Assembly (NCBI RefSeq): GCF_036567765.1
Contig: NZ_DATCTU010000121.1
Span: forward strand, 1 to 64,000
Origin: Pseudobacteroides sp.
GTDB lineage: Bacteria > Bacillota > Clostridia > Acetivibrionales > DSM-2933
Length of the DNA: 64,000 bases
Direction of reading: 5' to 3'
The position numbers and the translations under genes are program-made. Shown in pieces: positions 8,968 through 17,673 of this stretch; position 1 is the first letter of the stretch; every line of letters starts with the position of its first letter. Below the pieces are notes generated by a model. It did not search any database. It was given only the letters and a program-made list of their open reading frames with translations, and was not told where the DNA came from.

Positions 8968-9010
8968 AAAACAGCTCCATAATCCGCAATCACGGTGGTG
9001 GAGCTGTTTT
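8968..9010. terminator. Bidirectional terminator between topB and thiF
   Basis: Twelve-base stem AAAACAGCTCCA (8968-8979) pairing with TGGAGCTGTTTT (8999-9010), with T-rich sequence on both sides. It can end topB on the plus strand and the thiamine operon on the minus strand. Confidence 0.8.
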
Positions 9011-9020
9011 ACTGCTTTTA

Positions 9021-9851
9021 TCAATCCATGCCCTTTAGCTTGCACTTTACCTCATACTGAACCAGTTCCGTTATTCTTGGCTCTTTACCACACAATGGAC
9101 AAGACTCTCTTCTGGCCCAATTTACCTCTCTGAAGCTACTGGCAAGTGCATCAAAAGTAAGAATCCTTCCTGTTACATTCTCACCTATTCCCACAACCAG
9201 CTTAATAGCCTCTAAAGCCTGCATTGAGCCGATCACACCCGTTACGGCACCCAATATTCCCATATCGCTGCAGGTTGGCAGCACTCCATCCTCAGGGGGA
9301 TAAGGGTAAAGGCATCTATAGCACGGAGTCTTTCCAGGGATTATAGTCATGAGAATACCGTCAAGGGCAACGGCAGCACCCTCTATAAGGGGCTTTTTCA
9401 AGAAATAACAGCAGTCGCTTATAAGATACCTGGCTGTAAAGTTGTCTGTGGCATCAATTACAACATCATATCCAGAAATAATATCCTGTACATTATCAAT
9501 ATCAATTCGGGTATTATGCTTTACAATCTTTATCTCCGGGTTAAGCTTAGTTATCTTTTCCTCACTGCTGTCCGTCTTTCTTTTTCCTATATCCTCCGTA
9601 AAGTGCAATACCTGTCTGTTAAGATTGGAAATTGTAACAGTGTCAAAATCCACAATTCCGATATTTCCAACACCTGCCGCTGCAAGATACAGGAGAACCG
9701 GAGAGCCCAGACCTCCGCTCCCCGCAACAAGTATTTTAGCCCTTTTAAGCTTCTCCTGTCCCTCTAATCCGAAACCATCCAGTATAAGCTGCCGTGAATA
9801 CCTGAGGGCCTTATAATTTTCAGTTGTACTGTTTGTATTAGATTTATCCAT
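9021..9851 (-). CDS. thiF: ThiF/MoeB-type sulfur-carrier adenylyltransferase
   Basis: 276 residues. The nucleotide-binding loop is VAGSGGLGSPV, followed by DFDTVTISNLNRQ with the Arg/Gln of E1-like enzymes and DATDNFTARYLI. Two CxxC pairs for structural zinc are seen (CYRC and CPLC). It adenylates the C-terminal Gly of ThiS for later thiocarboxylate formation. It is the last gene of the thiamine operon, 6 bases after thiS, which argues for ThiF rather than MoeB or HesA. Start ATG at 9851. Confidence 0.9.
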   Translation of the reverse strand: MDKSNTNSTTENYKALRYSRQLILDGFGLEGQEKLKRAKILVAGSGGLGSPVLLYLAAAGVGNIGIVDFDTVTISNLNRQVLHFTEDIGKRKTDSSEEKITKLNPEIKIVKHNTRIDIDNVQDIISGYDVVIDATDNFTARYLISDCCYFLKKPLIEGAAVALDGILMTIIPGKTPCYRCLYPYPPEDGVLPTCSDMGILGAVTGVIGSMQALEAIKLVVGIGENVTGRILTFDALASSFREVNWARRESCPLCGKEPRITELVQYEVKCKLKGMD

Positions 9852-9857
9852 GATACA

Positions 9858-10061
9858 TCAGCCGCCCCCGATAAATTTTACAATTTCCAGGTTGTCTCCA
9901 TCCTTTAAGGTAATCTCAGTCCACTTTCCCTTATCCGGGATTTCAAAATTGTACTCTACTACAACTATTTTAGGATCAACCCCTGCCGATTCCAGATAAT
10001 CCTTTATGGAAAGCGACTTTTCCAACTCTATCTTTTTACCGTTTACTGTAACAGTGTACAT
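9858..10061 (-). CDS. thiS: ThiS sulfur-carrier protein
   Basis: 67 residues with the ubiquitin-like fold pattern and the C-terminal Gly-Gly needed for thiocarboxylation; here it ends KFIGGG with a third Gly. It carries sulfur to ThiG for thiazole formation. It lies 12 bases after thiC and 6 before thiF, with AGGAGG upstream of its ATG. Confidence 0.93.
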   Translation of the reverse strand: MYTVTVNGKKIELEKSLSIKDYLESAGVDPKIVVVEYNFEIPDKGKWTEITLKDGDNLEIVKFIGGG

Positions 10062-10073
10062 GAAAATCCTCCT

Positions 10074-11375
10074 TTATTCGAAAGTCGGTCTTTCACCGCA
10101 CATAATCTTGTTCATAGTCCTCACAGCACACATTTTACCGCACATTGTGCAGGAGTCTTCGATTTCCGGGACCGATGACTCTCTATATTTCCTTGGCTTT
10201 TCTTCGTCAATAGCCAGCTTGAACATTCCTTCCCAATCCAGGTTCTTTCTAGCAACACTCATCTTATAATCATGCTCCCTTGCACCCTTTACGCCTTTGG
10301 CTATATCAGCGGCATGAGCAGCAATTTTTGCAGCAATAATTCCTTCCTTCATATCATCCAGGTCAGGCAAACGAAGATGCTCTGCAGGAGTCACATAGCA
10401 AAGGAAATCTGCACCGCTGGCAGCAGCTATTGCTCCGCCGATTGCACTTGTTATGTGGTCATAGCCGGGTGCAATATCGGTTACCAGTGGCCCTAGCACA
10501 TAGAATGGAGCATTGTGGCAGAGCCTCTTCTGAAGTACCATGTTAGCCTGGATTTCGTTTATAGCCATATGCCCCGGTCCTTCAATCATAACCTGCACAT
10601 CCTTGGCCCAAGCCCTCTTTGTCAATTCTCCCAAAGTGATAAGCTCCTCTACCTGACATGCATCTGTTGCATCATGTATGCTTCCCGGTCTGCAGGCATC
10701 ACCAAGGCTAATTGTAACATCATATTCCCTGCACACCTCTAAAAGATCATCAAAATATTCATAGAAGGGATTTTCGTTTCCTGTAAGCTCCATCCATGCA
10801 TATATCAAAGAGCCGCCCCTCGAAACAATGTTAGTAAGCCTGCCATTTGTTTTGAGCCTCTGGGCAGTTTTTCTGTTTATGCCTGCATGGATAGTCATAA
10901 AGTCCACTCCATCCTCAGCATGGACCTTTACTACATCCAAAAGCTCTTTTACCGAAATCTCTCCCAAATCCTTATCAAGATGCCCTATGACATCATACAT
11001 TGGAACAGTACCTATCATTGCTTTTGACATTCCAACAAGCTTACGTCTGAAATCCCTTGTCTTCCCATAAGAGCTCAAATCCATTATAGCTTCAGCTCCC
11101 ATATCTATAGCCTTTCTTGCCTTTTCAATCTCGGGTTCAAAGTCTCTGCAGTCTCTTGATATTCCGAGATTTACATTGATTTTGGTTCTTAATCCTTCTC
11201 CAACGCCTTCAGGTTCAAGGCCTGTATGATTCTTATTTGCAGGAATAGCTATCCTTCCCTCTGCAACAAGCCCTATCAATCTATTAGGGTCCATGCCCTC
11301 TTTTTCAGCTACTTTTCTAATCTGCTCGGTTAATATGCCCTTTCTTGCGGCCTCCATTTGTGTTCTATATTCCAT
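10074..11375 (-). CDS. thiC: Phosphomethylpyrimidine synthase
   Basis: 433 residues, the usual length of the short (clostridial) ThiC form. The C-terminal iron-sulfur site CTMCGKMC (CxxCxxxxC read with the upstream Cys context) and the conserved MIEGPGHMAINEI and GPLVTDIAPGYDHITSAIG segments are present. It converts AIR to HMP-P by radical SAM chemistry in the cytosol. It sits one base after thiE, so the two are tightly coupled. No N-terminal ThiC-associated extension is present. Confidence 0.96.
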   Translation of the reverse strand: MEYRTQMEAARKGILTEQIRKVAEKEGMDPNRLIGLVAEGRIAIPANKNHTGLEPEGVGEGLRTKINVNLGISRDCRDFEPEIEKARKAIDMGAEAIMDLSSYGKTRDFRRKLVGMSKAMIGTVPMYDVIGHLDKDLGEISVKELLDVVKVHAEDGVDFMTIHAGINRKTAQRLKTNGRLTNIVSRGGSLIYAWMELTGNENPFYEYFDDLLEVCREYDVTISLGDACRPGSIHDATDACQVEELITLGELTKRAWAKDVQVMIEGPGHMAINEIQANMVLQKRLCHNAPFYVLGPLVTDIAPGYDHITSAIGGAIAAASGADFLCYVTPAEHLRLPDLDDMKEGIIAAKIAAHAADIAKGVKGAREHDYKMSVARKNLDWEGMFKLAIDEEKPRKYRESSVPEIEDSCTMCGKMCAVRTMNKIMCGERPTFE

Positions 11376-11376
11376 T

Positions 11377-12429
11377 TCAATTTACTCCCTTCATAATTTT
11401 CCTTGCTGAAGCGATTATCTCGCCAATATCATCTGCACCAACAATCTCAGTAACAAGGGCCACACATTTGGCTCCATGCTCCGCTACCTTTCCAAGATTG
11501 TGAAGCTTTATTCCTCCTATTGCCACAAAAGGAATTTTTACATTCTCTACAGCAAAATCAAGATATTCAAATCCAACAGGATCACATACATCCTTTTTGG
11601 TAAATGTTTTGAAAATAGGGCCTACACCTATATAATCCGCCCCGCCTTCAACGGCCTTTACCGCCTGCTGGGGTGAATGAGTGGAAACGCCGATAAGCAT
11701 AGAATTACCCACAAGCTGCCTGGCTGCATAAAGTGGAAGATCGTCCTGTCCTATATGTACACCATCTGCCATAACGCTCTTTGCCAGTTCGATATGATCG
11801 TTAACTATAAAAGTTGCACCTGCTGCATAAGTCATCTCCCTTATCTTGATGCACTGGCGATACTTTTCCAGCATTGTTTTATCCTTTTCCCTGTATTGTA
11901 TAAGCTTTATACCCGCTTCAAGCATTCGGGAAACCACTTCGATATTGTCTCTGCCCTTGGAATGTTCTTCTGCTGTCAGGCAGTAAATATCTGTCTTAAG
12001 GCAATCTACCCTTACAAAGGGCTTTAATGCCAGTGAAAACTCCTTCTCCACTGAGTAAAGTCCATACCTTATCTTTTCATATATTCTGGAAAGCTCATCT
12101 TTTCCCATGACCTTAAGCGTCTCTTCTATGCTTCTTACAGCTTCCTGTGCCCTTTTAAAATTGGCAGCCACAAGCTCCCTTATATCATTTTTTCCGTCCA
12201 CTGCCAGTTTCTCTGATACTGATGGACCTATATCAGAATCCGAATCTCTATATTGGATAATGTCAAAGGCATATCCATTCATACTTTTTCTTATGTCATG
12301 TCTCAATGCTTTAAGCTTTGAAGTCAGCTCCCTGTTATTAAGGGAAAACCTTGATATATCCTCCAATACCCTTAAACCCTCTGACGCCCTGTTGATATTG
12401 GCATCAATCAGTCTCTCAAATCCTTCCAC
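11377..12429 (-). CDS. thiE: Thiamine-phosphate synthase with N-terminal ThiD2-like domain
   Basis: 350 residues, against ~210 for plain ThiE. Residues ~150-350 are the TIM-barrel synthase: IQYREKD, FIVNDHIELA, GVHIGQDD, IGVSTHSP, GADYIGVGPIF and VAIGGI. It joins HMP-PP to thiazole phosphate. Residues 1-125 (LIDANINRASEGLRVLEDISRF) form a helical domain seen at the N-terminus of cyanobacterial-type ThiE. From memory it has been named ThiD2 and proposed as an alternative HMP-P kinase. No thiD gene is in this operon, which fits that reading. The stop is one base from the thiC start. Confidence 0.92.
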   Translation of the reverse strand: MEGFERLIDANINRASEGLRVLEDISRFSLNNRELTSKLKALRHDIRKSMNGYAFDIIQYRDSDSDIGPSVSEKLAVDGKNDIRELVAANFKRAQEAVRSIEETLKVMGKDELSRIYEKIRYGLYSVEKEFSLALKPFVRVDCLKTDIYCLTAEEHSKGRDNIEVVSRMLEAGIKLIQYREKDKTMLEKYRQCIKIREMTYAAGATFIVNDHIELAKSVMADGVHIGQDDLPLYAARQLVGNSMLIGVSTHSPQQAVKAVEGGADYIGVGPIFKTFTKKDVCDPVGFEYLDFAVENVKIPFVAIGGIKLHNLGKVAEHGAKCVALVTEIVGADDIGEIIASARKIMKGVN

Positions 12430-12472
12430 TTATATCACCTGCCTTAATTTTTGATATCTCGACGGAACTTTT

Positions 12473-13573
12473 TCATATGTACTGCCAGTCCTTAAATACC
12501 GGTTGAAAGCCCTTACCATACAGCATCTGCCTTATTTCCTCAACACTCCTGTCGTCGGATATTTCAAACTGTCCGTCACCGCGTTTTTCATTATATCCTC
12601 CAACCTCTGTAACCGAACCGGCAGACATTCGGGTAAGACCAAGTCCTACAAGGTTGTCTCTAAAGGAAGCCCTTTCCCTTGTAGAAACGGTTATCCCAAC
12701 ATGCCTTAAAAACAGCCTAGCCGCCAGCATTATTTGTACAAAGTCCCGATCTCCCACAGGAGAAGGCACCTCAAAACTGCCTGTATGAGGACGCATCCTC
12801 GGAATGGACAGACTTATTTCAACCTCTGAGTACTTGCCTGTAAGATAATGTGCATGCAAAGCAGTGTAAAATGCCTCTGTACGCCAGTTGCCAAGACCCA
12901 TTAATGCACCGATTCCAACTGATCTCATACCGCTTCTGCAGCCTCTCTCAGGAGTATCCAATCGATAACGGAAATCTTTTTTTGGTCCTGATGGATGCAT
13001 CGTCTTGTAAACATCTTCATCATATACCTCCTGGTAAATGGTAAGGCCGTCAACCCCACTGTTTACCAAAAGCCTGTAGTCCTCTTCATCAAGGGGATAA
13101 ACCTCCAAAGATATGGACGTAAAATATTCAGCTATAATCTTTACGCAATCTCTAATATACTCTACAGGAGAATGTTTCCTGGATTCGCCTGTAAGAAGCA
13201 GGATATGCCTTATACCCATTTCAGATATGGCCTTTGCCTCAACCCTAAGCTCTTCCATTGTAAGCTTCCTTCTGTCCAGATCATTGTGAACATTAAATCC
13301 GCAGTACAAACAATTATTCACACAGTAGTTGGCCAGATACAGGGGTGCGTACAAAACCACTGCCCTTCCGAAATGCTGAAGGGTTATACGCTGTGCCTTT
13401 CTCGCCATTTCTTCCAGAAAGTCTGAGGCAGCAGGAGATATCAGGACAAGATAGTCGTCAATCGAAAAGATTTCCTTTGAAAGCACCCTATCTACTTCTT
13501 CTCTGCTCACACTTTGTATCCTCTCAAATACAACATTTTGTTTGTATTTTTGCAAAACATCATAAAAACTCAT
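12473..13573 (-). CDS. thiH: 2-iminoacetate synthase (tyrosine lyase)
   Basis: 366 residues. The radical SAM cluster motif is CVNNCLYCGFN (CxxxCxxC). Other ThiH features are ILLLTGESRKHSP, EVYPLDEEDYRLL and the C-terminal EVGGYNEKRGDGQFEISDDR. It splits tyrosine to dehydroglycine and p-cresol, giving the glycine-derived part of the thiazole. Use of ThiH rather than the oxygen-dependent ThiO fits an anaerobe. It lies between thiG and thiE. Confidence 0.95.
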   Translation of the reverse strand: MSFYDVLQKYKQNVVFERIQSVSREEVDRVLSKEIFSIDDYLVLISPAASDFLEEMARKAQRITLQHFGRAVVLYAPLYLANYCVNNCLYCGFNVHNDLDRRKLTMEELRVEAKAISEMGIRHILLLTGESRKHSPVEYIRDCVKIIAEYFTSISLEVYPLDEEDYRLLVNSGVDGLTIYQEVYDEDVYKTMHPSGPKKDFRYRLDTPERGCRSGMRSVGIGALMGLGNWRTEAFYTALHAHYLTGKYSEVEISLSIPRMRPHTGSFEVPSPVGDRDFVQIMLAARLFLRHVGITVSTRERASFRDNLVGLGLTRMSAGSVTEVGGYNEKRGDGQFEISDDRSVEEIRQMLYGKGFQPVFKDWQYI

Positions 13574-13621
13574 AATAATATCACCATCTATTCCTTAAAA
13601 CTTCTACTATTTTTACTGCTG

Positions 13622-14395
13622 TTAACCGTTTAAGAAACCGGTAAGGGGCGATGATGCTTCTGCAAAATCCTTAACCGCTCCTGTGCCTGCCAAATAAGCC
13701 ATCCTTCCTGCCCTAACAGCTAACGAAAAGGCTTCCGACATGGATACGGCATCACCAGCCGAAGCGATAGCAGTGTTTACAAGCACTGCAGCTGCACCAA
13801 GCTCCATAGCCTCGGCTGCTTCGGAAGGTTTGCCTATTCCGGCATCCACTACGATAGGAAGGTCAATTTCATCTATCATAATTTTAACCAGCTCTTTTGT
13901 TTTAAGGCCTTTATTGGTGCCTATAGGGGCCCCAAGAGGCATTACTGCAGCAGCCCCCGCATCTCTCATCCTTTTTGCCATCATAAGATCAGGGCTCATA
14001 TATGGTAGAACCACAAACCCTTCCTTAGCTAAAATTTCAGTTGCTTTGAGGGTTTCAAAATTATCAGGCAGCAAGTACTTAGTATCGGATATTACCTCAA
14101 TCTTTATCCAGTTTCCACAACCCATTGCCTTTGCAAGGCGTGCAATTCTCACAGCTTCCTCTGCATTCCTTGCCCCTGATGTATTTGGCATCAGAACACA
14201 TTCCTTCGGGATAAAATTCAGCATGTTTTCATCCTTTGATTCCAAATCAACACGCCTTACGGCAACAGTAACAACCTGTGCTCCCGACTTATCTACAATT
14301 TTGGGTATAAGTGCATTTGATGAATATTTACCAGACCCGATAAATAATCTGCTTCTTAGTTCTATTCCCCCAATTACCAGAGTATCCTTTGACAT
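13622..14395 (-). CDS. thiG: Thiazole synthase
   Basis: 257 residues; (beta/alpha)8 barrel with the Schiff-base Lys region (CGNWIKIEVISD), MPNTSGARNAEEA and the phosphate-binding VVDAGIGKPSEAAEAMELG. It condenses DXP, dehydroglycine and ThiS thiocarboxylate to the thiazole. It is the first structural gene after the TPP riboswitch. AAAGGAGGATGGAG lies just before the ATG. Confidence 0.96.
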   Translation of the reverse strand: MSKDTLVIGGIELRSRLFIGSGKYSSNALIPKIVDKSGAQVVTVAVRRVDLESKDENMLNFIPKECVLMPNTSGARNAEEAVRIARLAKAMGCGNWIKIEVISDTKYLLPDNFETLKATEILAKEGFVVLPYMSPDLMMAKRMRDAGAAAVMPLGAPIGTNKGLKTKELVKIMIDEIDLPIVVDAGIGKPSEAAEAMELGAAAVLVNTAIASAGDAVSMSEAFSLAVRAGRMAYLAGTGAVKDFAEASSPLTGFLNG

Positions 14396-14432
14396 TTCTC
14401 CATCCTCCTTTATAAAACTTATATGCTCCCCA

Positions 14433-14542
14433 AATCATAATTTCCTGGACGTAACAAAATCACGAAGGGATTTTGCAACCTTGATCGTTGTCGTGAGAAA
14501 TTGTGGTGTAGCATACACCATAATTTCCTAGACATAACAAAA
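14433..14542. repeat. Tandem 24-base repeats and palindrome in the thiG leader
   Basis: A 24-base unit occurs at 14436-14459 and 14519-14542 (CATAATTTCCT-GAC-TAACAAAA, 22 of 24 identical). On the minus strand each copy follows a hairpin and starts with TTTTGTTA, so the leader seems to carry two successive terminator-like units after the riboswitch. Between them are a palindrome near 14499-14526 and a 37-base motif at 14461-14497 that recurs at 29690-29726. Confidence 0.6.
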
Positions 14543-14563
14543 GCTTACCCGTAAGGGTAAGCT
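14537..14563 (-). terminator. Riboswitch-controlled terminator
   Basis: Nine-base perfect stem (AGCTTACCC with GGGTAAGCT, loop GTAA on the plus strand) followed on the minus strand by TTTTGTTA. Its position 25 bases after the TPP aptamer fits a transcription-termination switch. Confidence 0.8.
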
Positions 14564-14587
14564 CTATGATCTAAATAAATGTTGCGA

Positions 14588-14708
14588 TCGCTTCCCTACG
14601 ACGGAATTATCCGTATCAGGTTCATAGGGTTGAAACAAAAGTTTCTCTCAGCTTGGAAATGATTAATAACAGCTTACGCTAATCAATCCCTAAAAAGCAC
14701 CCCTAGCA
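14588..14708 (-). promoter_or_regulatory. TPP riboswitch (THI element)
   Basis: On the minus strand the conserved pieces appear in order: AGGGGTGC, CTGAGA, ACCCTATGAACCTGAT, CGGATAAT and CGTAGGGAAG. These are the core sequences that bind the pyrimidine and diphosphate of TPP. The aptamer precedes a terminator and the thiG-thiH-thiE-thiC-thiS-thiF operon, so thiamine sufficiency should stop transcription early. Confidence 0.96.
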
Positions 14709-14716
14709 TATATAAT

Positions 14717-14745
14717 ATTATGTTTTATTATATTTTTATTTTCAA
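14717..14745 (-). promoter_or_regulatory. Thiamine operon promoter
   Basis: On the minus strand TTGAAA (14740-14745) and CATAAT (14717-14722) are 17 bases apart. Transcription would start just before the TPP aptamer. Assignment is by consensus only. Confidence 0.6.
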
Positions 14746-14812
14746 GCAATTATAACACATTATTAATGTCACTGCAATAATTCTCTAACAATTGTAACCA
14801 TTATTATAACCA

Positions 14813-16903
14813 TTAATTATTACTATAGCCATTATCCCCATCTGTATGTCCAAAAACATTTGACGCATTCACTATTGCTTCAGGAATTCGTTCTGCAGGT
14901 ACAGGCCTTCCAAATAAATAGCCCTGAACATTGTCACACTTGCAGCCCTTGAGGTAGTCCAGCTGACTTTTGGTTTCTACACCCTCTGCCACTACCTCTA
15001 TATTGAGCTTATGAACCAAAGATACAATTGAACCCGTTATTTCCTTTTCTATCGTATCATTATCCACATCCTTTATAAAACTTTTATCTATTTTAAGAGT
15101 ATTTAGAGGCAGGTTCTTGAGGTAATTTAGAGAAGAATAACCTGTTCCGAAATCATCCATGGACACCCTCACTCCCATATCCCTAAGCCCTTCCAAAATA
15201 AAGCATATCTTTTCAAAGGAATCAATAAGGATGCTTTCGGTTATTTCCAATTCTAGATGAGAAGGGTCAAAACCAGTCTCATCTAGGATCTTTTTTACCA
15301 TTTCTGAAAAGTCATTTTGTTTAAACTGAACAGATGATACATTTACACAAATAAACATATCAGGGTGGTAATTCATGTTCAGCATCACACCTTGCCTGCA
15401 TGCGTTCTCAAGGACCCATTCGCCGATCGATACAATGAGGCCGGTTTCTTCTGCTATTGGTATAAACTCTGAGGGTTCAATAATACCCAGGTCCTTATCA
15501 AACCACCTAATAAGTGCTTCAATTGCCCTGATTTTGCCGGTAGCCAAATCTACCTGAGGCTGATAATTGAGGGTGAATTTCTGTTCCCTCAGAGCTGTTC
15601 TCAGCTTCCTCTCAATAAGATGCTTTCTTATCATCGTTTCCTTCATGTCAAGACTAAAAAACTGTGTATTGTTTTTCCCCAGGGCTTTGGCTTTGTACAT
15701 AGCCGTATCAGCATTCCTTAAGACTTCCATTATATTCTTTCCGTCATTAGGATACATGGCAATCCCAATGCTTATGCTTATATTTACGGTGTGAATATAC
15801 AACTCAAAAGGCTGAACCACGGCTTCCCTGAGGCGTTCACAAAATTCAAAAGCCTCCTCCTGCTCACTTATGTTCTGCAGCAGTATGGCAAACTCGTCTC
15901 CTCCAAGTCTTGCTAATGTTTCATAGTTCCTGACACTCTGTGCAAGACGCTTTGCTATTATTTTAAGAAGCAAATCCCCTACATCATGGCCCATACTGTC
16001 GTTAATTTCCTTAAAATTGTCTACATCCAGTAAAACAACTGCAACATTCCTTTGATTTCTTTCTGCAAGGCCTGCAGCTATTGAAAGCCTGTCCATAAAT
16101 AGTGCCCTGTTGGGAAGACCTGTCAAAGAATCGTGAAATGCCATATATTCAATATATGCCTGCTGTTCCTTTAACTCACTGATATCGGAAATAGCACCGG
16201 CTACCATATACATTTTACCGGCTTCATCAAACAATGCCTTACCGATTGCCCTTACCCACTTATAAATGCCATCCTTTGTCTTTATCCTGCATTCACACTG
16301 AAATTTATCAATCCTGTTGTTAATATGATTCATGTATGCTTCATAGGTCCTGTCCAGATCATCCGGGTGTATGATACCATTCCATAAATTCAGATTCCCT
16401 ATCTCGTCTGTTTCATAACCTGTTATTTCGTACCATTTACCTGAAAAAGCCTTTTTATTGCCGATTATATCATAATACCATATGCCATCTGTCGTTGCAT
16501 CAGATATTAGCTTGTATATTTCTTCATTCATTTTTAACGTCGTTATATCACTAAAAATTGCAATAAAGTAACCTTTAGCAGGAGAATAGGCATTTACAGA
16601 ATACCACCTGTTGAAAGCTTCTGAATAATGCTCTTTAACCTGGGCCTTTCCGTCCATGGCAACCCTACCGAAAAAATCTATCCAATTGGCAGTGTCTTTA
16701 TCAATTTGAGGAACAATTTGCCTGATTGTTTTTCCTATAACCATCTCCCTTGAGAGACCTGTAAATTTTTCAAAGGCAAGGTTTACATCAATATATTCGT
16801 AATCAACCGGCCTGTCGCAATCGTCCAAAATAACTCTGTGATATGCAAAGGCATTACTCATATTTTCTATTACCATCTGGCAGAACCTATCCGTAAACTC
16901 CAT
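14813..16903 (-). CDS. PAS-PAS-GGDEF-EAL cyclic-di-GMP enzyme
   Basis: 696 residues from the ATG at 16903, which has AAAGGTGG 7 bases upstream; an in-frame start at 16996 has none. No membrane segment is apparent. Two PAS domains (about 10-120 and 125-250; second with a PAC motif) are followed by a diguanylate cyclase domain with intact LGGDEF and a phosphodiesterase domain with intact EAL (IEALIRW) and DDFGTGYSS. The inhibitory I-site position reads RNYE instead of RxxD, so product inhibition of the cyclase may be weak. Both activities look possible; which dominates cannot be told from sequence. It is monocistronic, next to the thiamine operon. Confidence 0.93.
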   Translation of the reverse strand: MEFTDRFCQMVIENMSNAFAYHRVILDDCDRPVDYEYIDVNLAFEKFTGLSREMVIGKTIRQIVPQIDKDTANWIDFFGRVAMDGKAQVKEHYSEAFNRWYSVNAYSPAKGYFIAIFSDITTLKMNEEIYKLISDATTDGIWYYDIIGNKKAFSGKWYEITGYETDEIGNLNLWNGIIHPDDLDRTYEAYMNHINNRIDKFQCECRIKTKDGIYKWVRAIGKALFDEAGKMYMVAGAISDISELKEQQAYIEYMAFHDSLTGLPNRALFMDRLSIAAGLAERNQRNVAVVLLDVDNFKEINDSMGHDVGDLLLKIIAKRLAQSVRNYETLARLGGDEFAILLQNISEQEEAFEFCERLREAVVQPFELYIHTVNISISIGIAMYPNDGKNIMEVLRNADTAMYKAKALGKNNTQFFSLDMKETMIRKHLIERKLRTALREQKFTLNYQPQVDLATGKIRAIEALIRWFDKDLGIIEPSEFIPIAEETGLIVSIGEWVLENACRQGVMLNMNYHPDMFICVNVSSVQFKQNDFSEMVKKILDETGFDPSHLELEITESILIDSFEKICFILEGLRDMGVRVSMDDFGTGYSSLNYLKNLPLNTLKIDKSFIKDVDNDTIEKEITGSIVSLVHKLNIEVVAEGVETKSQLDYLKGCKCDNVQGYLFGRPVPAERIPEAIVNASNVFGHTDGDNGYSNN

Positions 16904-17056
16904 TTTTATACCACCTTTACCTCTAACCTTATTAGTTATGCTCAGCCAATATCTACGATTAGTATATATTCTACACGTTTTTGGAATCTCCTCCATTTAT
17001 TCTTTATATACCTCATATTCAATAGAACTCACAAAATAATTTCCAAGTCATATAAA

Positions 17057-17106
17057 AAAGTAATTTTATTTGATAACAGTTCACATTATCAAACAAAATT
17101 ACTTTT
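17057..17106. terminator. Long hairpin terminator, flanked by 15-base direct repeats
   Basis: A 21-base stem with one mismatch (AAAAGTAATTTT at 17057, AAAATTACTTTT ending at 17106). T-rich runs on both strands make it a plausible bidirectional terminator for nrdG. The hairpin is bracketed by perfect 15-base direct repeats (AATTTCCAAGTCATA at 17039-17053 and 17123-17137). Confidence 0.7.
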
Positions 17107-17145
17107 AACAGTTATATCAAAGAATTTCCAAGTCATAGACATAAA

Positions 17146-17655
17146 TTAAATGTCGATTTGAACTACCTTATTCATTGCAATAGATTGACCTACATCTATA
17201 ACACGTTGATTTTCCGAACCCCTGTAGCTAAGCATAAGGTTTCTTTTGTTCTCCTCGTATTTGCCATCGACAATAACATCGGAATTCTCAAAAAGCTCAT
17301 CCCATCCTGATCTCTGATGCCTGTACTTTAATATGTGCTCGTAGGAATACCCTGTATATGTCATCACACTGTAGCCACAGTCTCTGGCTTTTCTGGCAAG
17401 CTGTGCAAAGCCTTCAGCCTGCTCAAAGGGCTCTCCTCCGCTTAAGGTTATGCCATCTAAAAGCGGATTTTTTCTCATTTCATTTATTATGGCATCAACA
17501 TCTACTAGACTTCCTCCGTCAAATGAATGGGTGTGGGGGTTATGGCACCCCCTGCAGTTATGTCTGCATCCCTGAGAAAAAATCACATACCTTATGCCCG
17601 GACCGTCAACAATGGACTCTTTTACAACTCCGGCTATTCTGATAAATACACTCAT
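17146..17655 (-). CDS. nrdG: Anaerobic ribonucleotide reductase activating protein
   Basis: 169 residues from the ATG at 17655, preceded by GGAGG 8 bases upstream; a GTG at 17670 overlaps that ribosome site. The radical SAM motif is CRHNCRGCHN (CxxxCxxC), followed by LDGITLSGGEPFEQ. It installs the glycyl radical on NrdD using SAM and a 4Fe-4S cluster. It lies a few bases after nrdD and is clearly co-transcribed. Confidence 0.95.
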   Translation of the reverse strand: MSVFIRIAGVVKESIVDGPGIRYVIFSQGCRHNCRGCHNPHTHSFDGGSLVDVDAIINEMRKNPLLDGITLSGGEPFEQAEGFAQLARKARDCGYSVMTYTGYSYEHILKYRHQRSGWDELFENSDVIVDGKYEENKRNLMLSYRGSENQRVIDVGQSIAMNKVVQIDI

Positions 17656-17673
17656 TTCTCGTACCTCCACAGG

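Noticed and set aside
9021..9851. Assignment of the E1-like gene as moeB
   Set aside because: No molybdopterin genes nearby, while thiS and the whole thi operon are adjacent.
13740..14531. 263-codon plus-strand open frame
   Set aside because: It lies opposite thiG and its leader; composition (Ser/Ala/Ile repeats) is that of an antisense shadow, and thiG is certain.
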